From positions 4,834,001-4,898,000 of the forward strand of contig NZ_CP166625.1 of NCBI RefSeq assembly GCF_041320595.1: a DNA stretch of 64,000 nucleotides. Direction: 5' to 3'. This document shows positions 1-9,236 of this stretch, piece by piece; within the stretch, counting starts at the first letter, position 1; every line of letters begins with the position of its first letter. The notes beneath the pieces were generated by a model, which saw nothing but the letters and a program-made list of their open reading frames with translations, ran no database searches and was not told where the DNA came from. The stretch is from Pleomorphomonas sp. PLEO (GTDB lineage: Bacteria > Pseudomonadota > Alphaproteobacteria > Rhizobiales > Pleomorphomonadaceae). The position numbers were made by a program, and so were the translations under genes.

Positions 1-1272
1 AAGCTCGATCGCGGTGCTGACGTGCTGATCGCCACGCCCGGACGATTGCTCGACCATTTCGAGCGCGGCAAGCTGCTGCTCACCGGTGTCGAGATCCTGG
101 TGATCGATGAAGCTGATCGCATGCTCGACATGGGCTTCATTCCGGACATCGAGCGCATCTGCAAGCTCGTCACCAAGAACCATCAGACGCTGTTCTTCTC
201 GGCGACCATGCCGCCAGAGATCCAGGCGTTGACCGAGAACTTCCTCAACAACCCGGTGCAGATCGAGGTTTCGAAGCCAGCGAGCGCCGCTACGACGGTG
301 GCCCAGCGTCTCACAGTCTCCGGCACCGAGGATTTTGAGAAGCGCGAGACACTGCGCGCCCAGATCGCCGCCGCCGAGGATCTGAAGAACGCCATTGTAT
401 TCTGCAACCGTAAGCGCGACGTGGCGGTGGTGTTCCGCAGCCTCGTCCGGCATGGTTTCAACGTCGGGGCACTGCATGGCGACATGGATCAGCGAGCCCG
501 CATGGCAACGCTGGATGCTTTCAAGAAGGGCACGCTGACGCTGCTTGTTGCTTCCGACGTCGCCGCTCGCGGCCTCGACATCCCCGATGTCAGCCATGTC
601 TTCAATTATGACGTGCCGATCCATGCCGAGGACTATGTCCACCGCATCGGTCGTACCGGTCGAGCCGGCCGGAAAGGCACGGCTGTGATGCTGGTCACCC
701 AAGACGACGAAAAGCATCTCTCCGCCATCGAGAAGCTGATCATCACCGACATCGAATGGATCGGCGACCCTATCGTTTTCGATCCGGAAGCGCGCAAGCG
801 GTCACGCGGCCGCAAGGGTGCCGAGAGCAGCAAGGAGCCGCGCCGCTCTCGTGCCAAGACGACGGATGGCGAAGAAGCCCGGGCGCCGTCTCGCTCGCGC
901 CGCACCCGCCAGGAAGCCGTACCAACTGAAACGGCCGAAGCCTCGACCGAAGAGGCACCGCGCCCGAGTCGCAGCCGCGCTGCCCGACCCGAACGCGAGG
1001 CCAGGCCAGAGCGTGAGCCCAGGCCCGAACAGGAGGCAAGGCCGGAGCGCGCGCCGAGGCCGGAGCGCGAGGCCAGAGCCGAGCGTGAGCCGAGACCCGA
1101 GCGTGAGCCGAGATTGGAAAGAGGCGCCGAGCGGCAGCCTGTCCGTGCTGGCGAGCGTCCGCGCCCCATGCCCCGTCGCGATGTCGATGACGGCCCAGCC
1201 GTCGTTGGGCTCGGTGATCATGTCCCGGCCTTCTTGCTGCGACCGGTGCGGATCGCCAAAACCGCGAACTGA
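1..1272 (+). CDS. DEAD-box ATP-dependent RNA helicase, RhlE-like (5' end outside window)
   Basis: The frame is open from base 1, so the gene starts upstream; 423 codons are visible. Conserved superfamily 2 motifs appear in order: ATPGR (Ib), [10 protein letters not shown] (II, the Walker B/DEAD box), SAT (III), FCNRKRDV (IV), [16 protein letters not shown] (V) and [10 protein letters not shown] (VI). Only the Q motif and Walker A are missing, because they lie outside. The protein should unwind RNA duplexes in ribosome assembly or mRNA decay; RhlE-type is the best fit but the exact subgroup is not certain. After about residue 255 the protein becomes a disordered, highly charged Arg/Glu/Pro tail containing hexapeptide repeats, as is common for RNA-binding tails of this family. 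A strong terminator follows the stop. Confidence 0.93.
   Translation, partial: KLDRGADVLIATPGRLLDHFERGKLLLTGVEILVIDEADRMLDMGFIPDIERICKLVTKNHQTLFFSATMPPEIQALTENFLNNPVQIEVSKPASAATTVAQRLTVSGTEDFEKRETLRAQIAAAEDLKNAIVFCNRKRDVAVVFRSLVRHGFNVGALHGDMDQRARMATLDAFKKGTLTLLVASDVAARGLDIPDVSHVFNYDVPIHAEDYVHRIGRTGRAGRKGTAVMLVTQDDEKHLSAIEKLIITDIEWIGDPIVFDPEARKRSRGRKGAESSKEPRRSRAKTTDGEEARAPSRSRRTRQEAVPTETAEASTEEAPRPSRSRAARPEREARPEREPRPEQEARPERAPRPEREARAEREPRPEREPRLERGAERQPVRAGERPRPMPRRDVDDGPAVVGLGDHVPAFLLRPVRIAKTAN
985..1122 (+). repeat. 18-bp tandem repeat encoding Arg-Pro-Glu-Arg-Glu hexads
   Basis: Seven consecutive 18-bp units encode variants of R-P-E-R-E-A/P ([42 protein letters not shown]), followed by a partial RLER. 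They lie in the disordered tail of the helicase. The units differ at silent and coding positions, so they are not a recent expansion. Confidence 0.85.
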
Positions 1273-1298
1273 CCATTTATATATCGGATCTTCCATCG

Positions 1299-1330
1299 AA
1301 CGGCGGCTGCTTTAGCCGCCGTTTTCGTTT
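1299..1330 (+). terminator. Rho-independent terminator of the helicase gene
   Basis: A 10-bp perfect stem AACGGCGGCT / AGCCGCCGTT (1299-1308 and 1314-1323) with a 5-nt loop is followed by a T-rich stretch. It starts 27 nt after the helicase stop. Confidence 0.85.
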
Positions 1331-1497
1331 GGGACGGCGTCGCAAATCGCATCTGCTAGTCGGAAAAATCAGCCGCGTCGCGCTTCGCCGCGACCGGAAA
1401 GCTCGAATTTTACCAAACGCATGCACCTTTGCTTAACGCTCAATTCATGCCTACCGTTTATCAACGTGCAAGGGATGCGAGGGCAGTGGGCGGGACC

Positions 1498-2553
1498 ATG
1501 ACGCACCGGGAAGAGTTTCTGCGGACAATCGGTTATGGTGAAGCAGCCGTGGCACAGCTGCGGCGCAACGAGAATGCCGCCTATCCCAGAAACTACGAGC
1601 TCTGGTACAACTATTGTGCAGGATTCAATCACGCCCTCAACCGTGCCGTGAACGACATTCTGCGCACCAAAGGCCGCATCGAGACGGTCGAGCTCAACGC
1701 CATCTACAACCAGTTCATCTCTCCCTCACGTCTCTCCGATCGGATCGAGGATGTGGGAGGCCGTATTTCCGGCGAGATCGAAGGCGTCATGGCGGCGGTG
1801 AACAAGACCATGGCCGCCAATGCCACCTATGCCGGCACGCTGTCCGGAGCCTCGACGGAATTGACCGCCGGACCCGACCTTTCGCGGCTGCAGGGAATCG
1901 TTGGCGAACTGTTGGTTGCAACGCACGAGACGGAGAAGGTCAACCGCGAGCTGGAGGGACAGCTCGCCGACAGTCAGAGGCAGATCTCCGAACTCAAGGA
2001 AAGCCTCGAGTCTCTTCGCTTCGAAACCCTGACCGATGAACTGACGACGCTGGCCAATCGCAAGCATTTCGACCAGTCGCTGGAGCGGGCCGTGGCCAAC
2101 GCCGCCGAGACGGACGGAGTCCTCTCACTCCTCATCACCGATATCGACAATTTCAAGTCGTTCAACGACAGCTTCGGCCATCAGACCGGCGATCAGGTGC
2201 TGCGCCTGGTGGCTCTGTCCGTCAAACAGGCGATCAAGGGGCATCATCTTGCCTGCCGCTACGGCGGTGAGGAATTCGCCATCATCCTGCCGAAGGCAAA
2301 CCTTTCACGAGCTGAGGTAATAGCCGAACGCATCCGCGAGAGCGTCAAGGAGAAGGAGCTCAAGAAGCGCTCCACCGGGGAAACTCTTGGTTTCGTCACA
2401 GTCTCGGTCGGAGTCGCGACCTACCATCCGGGCGATACGGCCGTCTCGCTGATCGAACGTGCCGATACCGCCCTCTATCTTGCCAAGCGGGCTGGCCGCA
2501 ACCGGGTTTGCACAGAGACGATGCTCGCCGTGCAAAACGAAGAAGAGGCGTAG
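1498..2553 (+). CDS. Diguanylate cyclase (GGDEF domain)
   Basis: A 351-residue cytosolic protein that should make cyclic di-GMP from two GTP. The C-terminal GGDEF domain (about residues 170-340) carries the signature RYGGEEF, an intact active-site variant (GGEEF), preceded by the usual DxDxFK-like segment (ITDIDNFKSFND). The N-terminal ~170 residues hold no recognised sensor domain; they contain a YPRNYELWYNY segment and a helical, probably coiled-coil, stretch before the cyclase, as in a family widespread in Rhizobiales. I see no transmembrane segment and no clear RxxD inhibitory site. The ATG at 1498 is chosen because family members begin just ahead of this conserved region; in-frame starts at 1429 (TTG) and 1447 (ATG) are possible. 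Convergent with comEC. Confidence 0.9.
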   Translation: MTHREEFLRTIGYGEAAVAQLRRNENAAYPRNYELWYNYCAGFNHALNRAVNDILRTKGRIETVELNAIYNQFISPSRLSDRIEDVGGRISGEIEGVMAAVNKTMAANATYAGTLSGASTELTAGPDLSRLQGIVGELLVATHETEKVNRELEGQLADSQRQISELKESLESLRFETLTDELTTLANRKHFDQSLERAVANAAETDGVLSLLITDIDNFKSFNDSFGHQTGDQVLRLVALSVKQAIKGHHLACRYGGEEFAIILPKANLSRAEVIAERIRESVKEKELKKRSTGETLGFVTVSVGVATYHPGDTAVSLIERADTALYLAKRAGRNRVCTETMLAVQNEEEA

Positions 2554-2555
2554 CC

Positions 2556-4730
2556 TCAGCGCGCCGGGGCGAGCCATAGCCGGCGAGGAAAGCCGAGCAC
2601 CCGGCCGGTTTCCCGCAAACGCAACGTGCCGTTATCGTTCCTCTGGATTTCGTAGGTGAGCGTGCCCGCTTCGGCGAGCCTGCTCCCGTCGAGCAGCGTG
2701 ACTTCCGGATGACACCATGGCGGCGCCTCCAGCCCGGACACCACGATCGCCACAGTGGCACAATCGTCGCCGAAGGCGAGCGGTCGACTGACGACCGACA
2801 CTGACGGCCGTCCAGCCACGGCTTCCAGTAGGCAAGCCTCCGGATCACAAGCGACATCGCGATCAAGATCGAGCATTTCGCCCGGGTCGATTCCCACGGC
2901 CGCCATCCAGACTCCCAGCATAAAGCCACCTTTCCCGCCGACCTTGTGCCATGTTCCATCCTCCTGTCGCACAAGGGCCAGCGAGCCGTCACCAGCGACG
3001 ATGAGCCCTGGGGGCGAACCGGCACCGACGAAGGCGAGGCCAGCGAGCACCGGGACAAGCCCGAGCCAACGCTTGCGGCCACGCCACAGGCAGATCCAGA
3101 GGCCACCTGCCACAACGGCGAGCATGGTCCAGCCCATGGGGCGGCCATAAAGGCCCCCACCGGGTGTCCATTCGGCAACGGCATGGGCAACGGCGATCAT
3201 CGCATCGATGCCAGCGCCCATAACGGTAAGTGGCACCCCCTCCAGGCCAAGTGGCATCATCAACGCGGCGCCCAGCGCCATTGGCATGATCAGCAATGAT
3301 ACCAGCGGCTCGGTGACAAGGTTGGCGATCATGCCGAGTGGTGCCAGACGGCCGAAATGATAAAGGGCCATCGGCAAGGTAGCGAGGCCAGCCAGCACGG
3401 TCGCCGCCAGGGCTGCCACCAGCCAGAGACCGAAGCGGCGCGCCATGCGAGCAAGCAAGCTGACGTCGCCTCCATCCATCGGCTCGCCCTGCCTGGTGCG
3501 CCATGCCTCCAGGCCTGCCATCAGCGCGACCACGGCGGCAAACGACATCTGCGCACCCGGCTCCATCACCGCCTCAGGCGAGAGCACCAGCGTGACGAGG
3601 GCTGCCACGGCAATAACGCGAAGCGACAGGGCGCGGCGATCGATCAGTATCGCCAAAAGCGACACTGCCACCGTGATCATCGAGCGCTCTGCCGGCACGT
3701 CCATACCCGACACGACGAAATAAGTGCCGGTGCCCAGCATCGACAGCATGGCGGCGATCTTTTTGATCGGTAGCGTGAGCGCCAGCGGCGGTATCAGCGC
3801 CAACATCAGGCGGATGCCGCCGAACAGGAAGGCGGCAACCAGGCTCATGTGCATGCCGGAGATCGACAGCACATGCGAAACGCCGGCGATGCGCATCGCC
3901 TCGTTGGTGGCGTCGGATATGCCGGCGCGGTCGCCGACAATCAGAGCCGCTGCGATGGCACCGGTGTCGCCGGGAAGCGCGGCGCGGATGCGGCCGGCCG
4001 CCGCCACTCTCACAGTCTCGATGCCGCTCAGAAGGGTAAGCCAAGTGTCGGCAGGAGGTGCCTCCGGCCACGATTTGACCGCGCCATAGGTGAAGCCGCT
4101 GGCACCAACTCCGGAAAACCATGCGACGCGGGCAAAGTCATAACCACCCGGCAGCGGCGGCGGCATAGGTGGGGCGAGCCGAGCGAGCATGGTAACCGCT
4201 TCGCCTGGCACCGGCACCTCGCCGCGCATCGTCACACGAACACGCGGCGGCAGGCCGCTCTTGGGACGCGGTTCAATTTCGACCGGCTGAACAAGCAGAC
4301 GGGCAGCTCCCTTTCCCCGATCTTCGACCGCCACGACATGACCGCGTATCGTCACGGTCCGCTCGAACGGAAATATCGGGTGGGTAGCAAGACGAGTCAT
4401 CAGCCCAGCATGCAGGAAGCCGAGGCAGGCGAGGCCGACGAAGATCGCCAAGTGTGAGACTGCGAGGGGGCGACGGGCGATCAGCACAAGCGCGGCGAGA
4501 GCGCCGATGCCGGCCAGCACCAGATCGATCGACGAAGGCTCGCTGGCCGGAGCAAAATAAAAGGCCGCGCCAACGGCGGCGGCCACCGGCCACCACAGGA
4601 AGCCGCGGCCGTCGTCGAGATCCTGGACAAAGGATTTTCGCAGAGCGGATAGCGTATGGCGCCATCCCGCACCGGCTGTTGGCCGGTGACGGACAGGAGT
4701 CTCGCTCTTCATCTCCGCCCGGACCGTCAC
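2556..4730 (-). CDS. comEC: ComEC/Rec2 family DNA-uptake channel protein
   Basis: A 724-residue polytopic inner-membrane protein. It has an N-terminal DUF4131-like region with several hydrophobic segments, then the ComEC competence core around residues 255-520 with the hallmark GDRAGISD...HVLSISGMHMSLVAA stretch. In Gram-negative competence systems ComEC conducts single-stranded DNA into the cytoplasm. The C-terminal part after the last membrane segments (about 580 onward) lacks the HxHxDH zinc site of a metallo-beta-lactamase domain, as is frequent in alphaproteobacterial ComEC. The start is either GTG at 4730 or ATG at 4712 (718 residues); neither has a well-spaced ribosome-binding site. 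Divergent from gltX and ending 2 nt from the cyclase stop, with no terminator visible between these convergent genes. Confidence 0.88.
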   Translation of the reverse strand: MTVRAEMKSETPVRHRPTAGAGWRHTLSALRKSFVQDLDDGRGFLWWPVAAAVGAAFYFAPASEPSSIDLVLAGIGALAALVLIARRPLAVSHLAIFVGLACLGFLHAGLMTRLATHPIFPFERTVTIRGHVVAVEDRGKGAARLLVQPVEIEPRPKSGLPPRVRVTMRGEVPVPGEAVTMLARLAPPMPPPLPGGYDFARVAWFSGVGASGFTYGAVKSWPEAPPADTWLTLLSGIETVRVAAAGRIRAALPGDTGAIAAALIVGDRAGISDATNEAMRIAGVSHVLSISGMHMSLVAAFLFGGIRLMLALIPPLALTLPIKKIAAMLSMLGTGTYFVVSGMDVPAERSMITVAVSLLAILIDRRALSLRVIAVAALVTLVLSPEAVMEPGAQMSFAAVVALMAGLEAWRTRQGEPMDGGDVSLLARMARRFGLWLVAALAATVLAGLATLPMALYHFGRLAPLGMIANLVTEPLVSLLIMPMALGAALMMPLGLEGVPLTVMGAGIDAMIAVAHAVAEWTPGGGLYGRPMGWTMLAVVAGGLWICLWRGRKRWLGLVPVLAGLAFVGAGSPPGLIVAGDGSLALVRQEDGTWHKVGGKGGFMLGVWMAAVGIDPGEMLDLDRDVACDPEACLLEAVAGRPSVSVVSRPLAFGDDCATVAIVVSGLEAPPWCHPEVTLLDGSRLAEAGTLTYEIQRNDNGTLRLRETGRVLGFPRRLWLAPAR

Positions 4731-4778
4731 AGTCGTCGCCTATTTCGTTACTTACTCTGTCCGCGCCGCGATCTTATT

Positions 4779-4807
4779 TTGCGAAACGTACGGCTTTCCT
4801 GTAAGAC
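4779..4807 (+). promoter_or_regulatory. Candidate sigma-70 promoter of gltX
   Basis: TTGCGA (4779-4784), a 17-bp spacer and TAAGAC (4802-4807) lie in the comEC-gltX divergent region, about 80 nt before the gltX start. By-eye match only. Confidence 0.4.
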
Positions 4808-4885
4808 GCCGTCCACGCAATGGTCCGGCCGGCGACGATCCGCCATCCCTTCCGGACCAACCTGACATTTTTGGAACTATCGTCG

Positions 4886-6310
4886 ATGTCCACACCCGTC
4901 GTCACGCGTTTTGCGCCGTCCCCCACTGGTTTTCTGCACATTGGAGGCGCGCGGACGGCGCTCTTCAACTGGCTCTATGCCGAGCGACATGGCGGTAAGA
5001 TGCTGCTCCGCATCGAGGATACCGACCGCGAACGTTCGACGCAGGCCGCGGTCGATGCGATTATCGACGGGCTGACCTGGTTGGGCCTCACCTGGGAAGG
5101 CGAGCCGATCTCGCAGTTCCAGCGTGCCGACCGTCATGCCGACGTCGCGCGTGAACTCGTCGCCGCCGGCAAGGCCTATTATTGCTACTGCACGCCCGAT
5201 GAGCTCAACGAGATGCGCGAGAGCGCCAAGGCGAATGGTCTGCCGCCGCGCTATGACGGCCGCTGGCGCGACCGCGATCCGTCCGAGGCGCCGGCCGGTG
5301 TCAAGCCGTCGGTGCGCATCAAGGCGCCGCTGGACGGTGAGACGGTGATCGAGGATGCGGTTCAGGGCACCGTCACCTTCCCCAACAAGGATCTCGATGA
5401 CTTCATCATCCTGCGTTCGGACGGGACGCCCACTTATATGCATGCCGTGGTGGTCGACGACCACGACATGGGCGTCACCCAGATCATCCGCGGTGACGAC
5501 CATCTCACCAATACGGCGCGCCAGAAGATCATCTACGACGCCCTCAGCTGGATCATGCCAAAGGTAGCGCACATCCCGCTGATTCACGGACCGGACGGTG
5601 CCAAGCTCTCCAAGCGCCACGGCGCGCTGGGCGTCGAGGCTTACCGCGCCATGGGCTACCTGCCGGTGGCGCTCCGCAACTACCTTGTTCGCCTTGGCTG
5701 GGCACATGGCGATGCTGAGATCCTCTCTACCGATGAGATGATCACGCTGTTCGACCTCGAGGGTATCGGTCGTTCTCCGTCGCGCTTCGATTTCGGCAAA
5801 CTTGAGAACCTCAACGGTCACTACATCCGCCAGATGCCGGATGATGAGCTGGTGGGCCACGTTGTCGCCTTGCTCGACCACATTCCCCAAGGCGCGGCTC
5901 TGAAGGCAAAGCTCGACGACGGCAAGAAGGCACAGCTGGCCGCCGCCATGCCGGGCCTCAAGGAGCGCGCCAAGACGCTCCTCGAGCTGATCGACAATGC
6001 CGGCTTCCTGTTCGCCAGCCGGCCTCTGGTCCCCGATGAGAAGGCAGCTGCCCTGCTTGATCCGGCGGGCAAAGCGGCGCTTACCGACCTGTTGCCGCGG
6101 CTGGTCGCATTGGACGATTGGACGGCAACCTCCACCGAGGAGGTGGTACGCGCCTATGCCGCCGAGACCAGCCTCAAGCTCGGCAAGGTGGCGCAGCCGC
6201 TCCGCGCCGCCGCCACCGGGCGCACCACTTCGCCGCCGATCTTCGATGTGCTCGCCGTACTCGGCCGCGATGAGGCGCTTGGCCGCATTCGCGATGCGCT
6301 GATCGACTGA
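4886..6310 (+). CDS. gltX: Glutamate--tRNA ligase
   Basis: A 474-residue class I aminoacyl-tRNA synthetase that charges tRNA(Glu) in the cytosol. The HIGH-type signature is [16 protein letters not shown] near the N-terminus and the KMSKS-type loop is KLSKRHG at about residue 250. The C-terminal half is the anticodon-binding domain of bacterial GltX. The ATG at 4886 is chosen because it gives the standard [16 protein letters not shown]-terminus; upstream in-frame starts would add a non-conserved extension. Alphaproteobacteria often carry two GltX-like enzymes, and this window cannot show whether this one is discriminating. A strong terminator follows, so the gene is probably monocistronic. Confidence 0.97.
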   Translation: MSTPVVTRFAPSPTGFLHIGGARTALFNWLYAERHGGKMLLRIEDTDRERSTQAAVDAIIDGLTWLGLTWEGEPISQFQRADRHADVARELVAAGKAYYCYCTPDELNEMRESAKANGLPPRYDGRWRDRDPSEAPAGVKPSVRIKAPLDGETVIEDAVQGTVTFPNKDLDDFIILRSDGTPTYMHAVVVDDHDMGVTQIIRGDDHLTNTARQKIIYDALSWIMPKVAHIPLIHGPDGAKLSKRHGALGVEAYRAMGYLPVALRNYLVRLGWAHGDAEILSTDEMITLFDLEGIGRSPSRFDFGKLENLNGHYIRQMPDDELVGHVVALLDHIPQGAALKAKLDDGKKAQLAAAMPGLKERAKTLLELIDNAGFLFASRPLVPDEKAAALLDPAGKAALTDLLPRLVALDDWTATSTEEVVRAYAAETSLKLGKVAQPLRAAATGRTTSPPIFDVLAVLGRDEALGRIRDALID

Positions 6311-6340
6311 AGCAAGCAAACTCTTTAAGAAAATTGCCAA

Positions 6341-6370
6341 CCCCGCCCGGTCAGACCGCGGCGGGGTTTT
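6341..6370 (+). terminator. Rho-independent terminator of gltX
   Basis: The stem CCCCGC (6341-6346) / GCGGGG (6361-6366), with an inner GGT/ACC pairing, is followed directly by TTTT. It lies 30 nt after the gltX stop. Confidence 0.85.
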
Positions 6371-6587
6371 CACATCCTTGCGAGGAGGTGAGTGAACGGG
6401 CGAAAACTTGCTTTATTCGCACACCCAGACACGTCGATCAAAGCGCTGAAAACCACACCGAAACAATAACTCGAGCCCCAGAATGAGGTTCCGAGCCTCC
6501 GCCGAAATGGCAAGGCTGACCACCAATTCGACGGCTTGCCGGAGTAGGGATTTTCCGCTACGTGAAGAACGACATGCAACTGGGAGG

Positions 6588-6616
6588 TTGGCCGGCAGTT
6601 TACGTAAACGTAATCG
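6588..6616 (+). promoter_or_regulatory. Candidate gltA promoter with a palindromic operator in its spacer
   Basis: TTGGCC (6588-6593), a 17-bp spacer and TAATCG (6611-6616) form a plausible promoter. The spacer contains the perfect 12-bp palindrome GTTTACGTAAAC (6598-6609), placed where a repressor would block RNA polymerase. This leaves a 5' leader of about 50 nt before the gltA ATG. I see nothing else in the rest of the 364-nt gltX-gltA gap apart from the gltX terminator. Confidence 0.4.
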
Positions 6617-6674
6617 CTTTGTCCTACCCCTCATTGGCCTGGTCCACCCGATCACCTGCTGGAGATCCGACCGA

Positions 6675-7967
6675 ATGACCACGAAGAACGCGACCGTCAC
6701 CATCGATGACAAGACCTATGAGTTCCCGCTCAAGGACGCGAGCATCGGCCCGAGCGTGATGGACATCTCAGCCTTCTATGGCAAGACCGGCCACTTCACC
6801 TACGATCCGGGGTTCACGTCGACCGGCGCCTGCGAATCCAAGATCACCTATATTGACGGCGACAAGGGCGTTCTGCTCTATCGCGGCTACCCGATCGAGC
6901 AGCTGACGCTTGAGGGCGACTATCTGGAAACCTGCTATCTGCTACTGTACGGAGAACTGCCGACCAAGGCGCAGAAGCAGCAGTTCGACGCCCACATCAC
7001 CCGTCACACCATGATCCATGAGCAGATGACCCGCTTCTTCCAGGGTTATCGTCGCGACGCTCATCCGATGGCGGTGATGGTCGGTACGGTTGGCGCGCTG
7101 TCGGCCTTCTATCATGACTCGATCGATATTTCGGATCCGCACCAGCGGATGATCGCCTCGCATCGCATGATCGCCAAGATGCCGACGATCGCTGCGATGG
7201 CCTACAAGTATTCGATCGGCCAGCCGTTCATCTCCCCGAAGAACGACCTTGATTACGCGGCCAACTTCCTGCACATGTGCTTCGCGGTGCCGGCCGAGGA
7301 CTACAAGGTCAACCCGATCCTCGCTCAGGCGATGGACCGCATCTTCACCCTGCATGCCGATCATGAGCAGAATGCCTCGACCTCGACGGTCCGCCTTGCC
7401 GGTTCGTCGGGTGCCAACCCCTTCGCCTGTATCGCCGCCGGCATCGCCTGCCTTTGGGGACCGGCGCATGGCGGCGCCAACGAGGCGGCGCTTACCATGC
7501 TGGCCGAGATCGGGAGCGTCGACCGCATTCCTGAATTTATCGCTCGCGCCAAGGACAAGAACGACCCGTTCCGCCTGATGGGCTTCGGTCACCGCGTCTA
7601 CAAGAACTACGATCCCCGCGCCAAGATCATGCAGCAGACCTGCCACGAGGTTTTGCAGACCCTTGGCATCAAGGACGACCCGCTGCTCGACGTGGCTGTC
7701 GAACTCGAGCGGATCGCGCTCAGCGACGATTACTTCATCGAGAAGAAGCTCTATCCGAACATCGATTTCTATTCGGGCATCACCCTGAAGGCGATGGGCT
7801 TCCCCACCTCGATGTTCACTGTGCTGTTCGCCGTCGCCCGCACCGTCGGCTGGATCGCCCAGTGGAAGGAAATGGTCGAGGATCCGAGCCAGAAGATCGG
7901 TCGTCCGCGTCAGCTCTACCTCGGCGCGCCGCAGCGCGATTATCTGGAGCTCGACAAGCGCGGCTAA
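6675..7967 (+). CDS. gltA: Citrate synthase (type II)
   Basis: A 430-residue enzyme that condenses acetyl-CoA and oxaloacetate, the entry step of the TCA cycle. The sequence matches the bacterial hexameric type II form: N-terminal beta-rich domain ([21 protein letters not shown] region), active-site His regions (DHEQNASTS near residue 235, GPAHGGANE near 270) and the [14 protein letters not shown] signature around residue 310 with catalytic Asp further on. The ATG at 6675 is preceded by GGAG at 6661 and gives the usual N-terminus; upstream ORF extension is not conserved. It is monocistronic, followed by a strong terminator and convergent with lpxB. Confidence 0.97.
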   Translation: MTTKNATVTIDDKTYEFPLKDASIGPSVMDISAFYGKTGHFTYDPGFTSTGACESKITYIDGDKGVLLYRGYPIEQLTLEGDYLETCYLLLYGELPTKAQKQQFDAHITRHTMIHEQMTRFFQGYRRDAHPMAVMVGTVGALSAFYHDSIDISDPHQRMIASHRMIAKMPTIAAMAYKYSIGQPFISPKNDLDYAANFLHMCFAVPAEDYKVNPILAQAMDRIFTLHADHEQNASTSTVRLAGSSGANPFACIAAGIACLWGPAHGGANEAALTMLAEIGSVDRIPEFIARAKDKNDPFRLMGFGHRVYKNYDPRAKIMQQTCHEVLQTLGIKDDPLLDVAVELERIALSDDYFIEKKLYPNIDFYSGITLKAMGFPTSMFTVLFAVARTVGWIAQWKEMVEDPSQKIGRPRQLYLGAPQRDYLELDKRG

Positions 7968-7998
7968 ACGCCGCGTCATCGAACGAGACAAGACCCGA

Positions 7999-8024
7999 CC
8001 CCCGACGGCAACGTCGGGGGTTTT
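7999..8024 (+). terminator. Rho-independent terminator of gltA
   Basis: A perfect 9-bp stem CCCCCGACG / CGTCGGGGG (7999-8007 and 8012-8020), with a GCAA tetraloop, is followed by TTTT. It lies between the convergent gltA and lpxB genes. Confidence 0.9.
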
Positions 8025-8048
8025 CTCATTGAAGGAAGTGTAAAAAGT

Positions 8049-9236
8049 TCAGTTGCCGGCGAGCCGCAACACCACGCCCGCCGCCGTCTCGGCGGCGGGG
8101 CGGCCGTTCGGAAGTGCCATCATGTGGCGCAGACGCGAAAAAGCGGCGAGCTGCGCGGCACGAACTGGGGTGTCAGACAGGAGAGGCGCCAACGCATCGG
8201 CAAGCCGCTCCGGCTCCAAATCGGGATCGAGGAATTCCGGACTCGCCTTCTCGCCAAGAATGATGTTGGCGAGACCAAACATGGTGAGGTTTACAAGCCC
8301 CGGAATGCGACGAGCAATCTCCGAGATGAGGCGGAACAACGGGTCGCGCGCGTAGGCGATCACAGCGGGCACATCGGCGAGTGCCAGCTCCAGCGTCACA
8401 GTCCCGGACGTGGCAAGCGCCGCGTGCGCCGACCGGAACGCCGCCCATTTCTGGTCTTCGCCGATGATAATCCTCGGCCGCACTGCCCAACCGGCCGTTT
8501 CCCTTTCGATACGCTCTCTGAGCCGCTCGACAGCCGGAAGGACCGGCACGAACATCAGCCCACGCGCCGACAGGACATCGAGTACACGGCCATAGAGCGC
8601 CAGCATACGATCGATCTCGCCAGAGCGGCTGCCGGGCAGCACAAGCAGCCGCGGCGGCTCGCCCCCATCAAACGGCGAACGCTCGCCCGGCGCCGGCGTC
8701 AGCAACTCAGGCCGATCAATCAGCGGGTGGCCAACATAGGTGGCTTCAGGCCCCTTAAGGCGAGCAAGGACAGCCGGTTCAAACGGCAGGAGTGTCAGCA
8801 CATGATCGATGTAGGCGGCCATCCTGAGGGCTCTCTTGGGCCGCCAAGCCCATACGGATGGGCAGACATAGTCGATGACCGGCAGGCTCGGCAATGCCGC
8901 CCTGACGTCACGCGCCACGCGATGGGTAAAGTCGGGGCTATCGATGATGAGCAATACGTCCGGCCGGCCGGCGATGACGGCGCCGACGGTCTCGGCAGTG
9001 CGAAGCTGGATGAGCGGCAGCCGCTTGACCACCGGTGCGAACCCCATGACGGCGATATCATGGAGGGGGAAGAAGCTCGACATGCCCTCGGCGGCCATCC
9101 GATCGCCACCAACGCCGAAAAACTCCAGCGGCCGTTCCGCCAGTCGTTTGAGGGCGATCATCAGCCGCGCACCCAGTTGGTCACCGGATTCCTCGCCAAC
9201 GACTATGGCGACCCGGAGCGGCGGATATCCATTCAT
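8049..9236 (-). CDS. lpxB: Lipid-A-disaccharide synthase
   Basis: A 395-residue peripheral inner-membrane glycosyltransferase (GT-B fold, GT19). It joins UDP-2,3-diacylglucosamine and lipid X to form the beta-1,6 lipid A disaccharide. The N-terminus shows the family motif GEESGDQLGARLM; FGVGGDRM, the Ser-rich VIDYVCPSVWAWRP block and the LPGSRSGEI donor-binding loop follow. It is the last gene of the minus-strand lipid A cluster. Its ATG overlaps the lpxI stop by 4 bp (ATGA), suggesting translational coupling. It follows directly after the enzyme that makes one of its two substrates (LpxI makes lipid X). Confidence 0.97.
   Translation of the reverse strand: MNGYPPLRVAIVVGEESGDQLGARLMIALKRLAERPLEFFGVGGDRMAAEGMSSFFPLHDIAVMGFAPVVKRLPLIQLRTAETVGAVIAGRPDVLLIIDSPDFTHRVARDVRAALPSLPVIDYVCPSVWAWRPKRALRMAAYIDHVLTLLPFEPAVLARLKGPEATYVGHPLIDRPELLTPAPGERSPFDGGEPPRLLVLPGSRSGEIDRMLALYGRVLDVLSARGLMFVPVLPAVERLRERIERETAGWAVRPRIIIGEDQKWAAFRSAHAALATSGTVTLELALADVPAVIAYARDPLFRLISEIARRIPGLVNLTMFGLANIILGEKASPEFLDPDLEPERLADALAPLLSDTPVRAAQLAAFSRLRHMMALPNGRPAAETAAGVVLRLAGN

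Noticed and set aside
985-1122. Possible CRISPR-like array
   Set aside because: Contiguous in-frame 18-bp coding repeats with no spacers.
633-1296. Long antisense frames over the helicase tail
   Set aside because: Produced by the 18-bp Arg/Glu/Pro repeat; the antisense reads as monotonous Ser/Arg/Leu/Gly repeats.
4877-6373. 498-codon minus-strand frame opposite gltX
   Set aside because: It lies fully across a clear glutamyl-tRNA synthetase gene; its product is low-complexity Arg/His/Gly-rich, as expected from the antisense of GC-rich codons.
6942-7991. 349-codon minus-strand frame opposite gltA
   Set aside because: Antisense shadow of citrate synthase with no recognisable domain.
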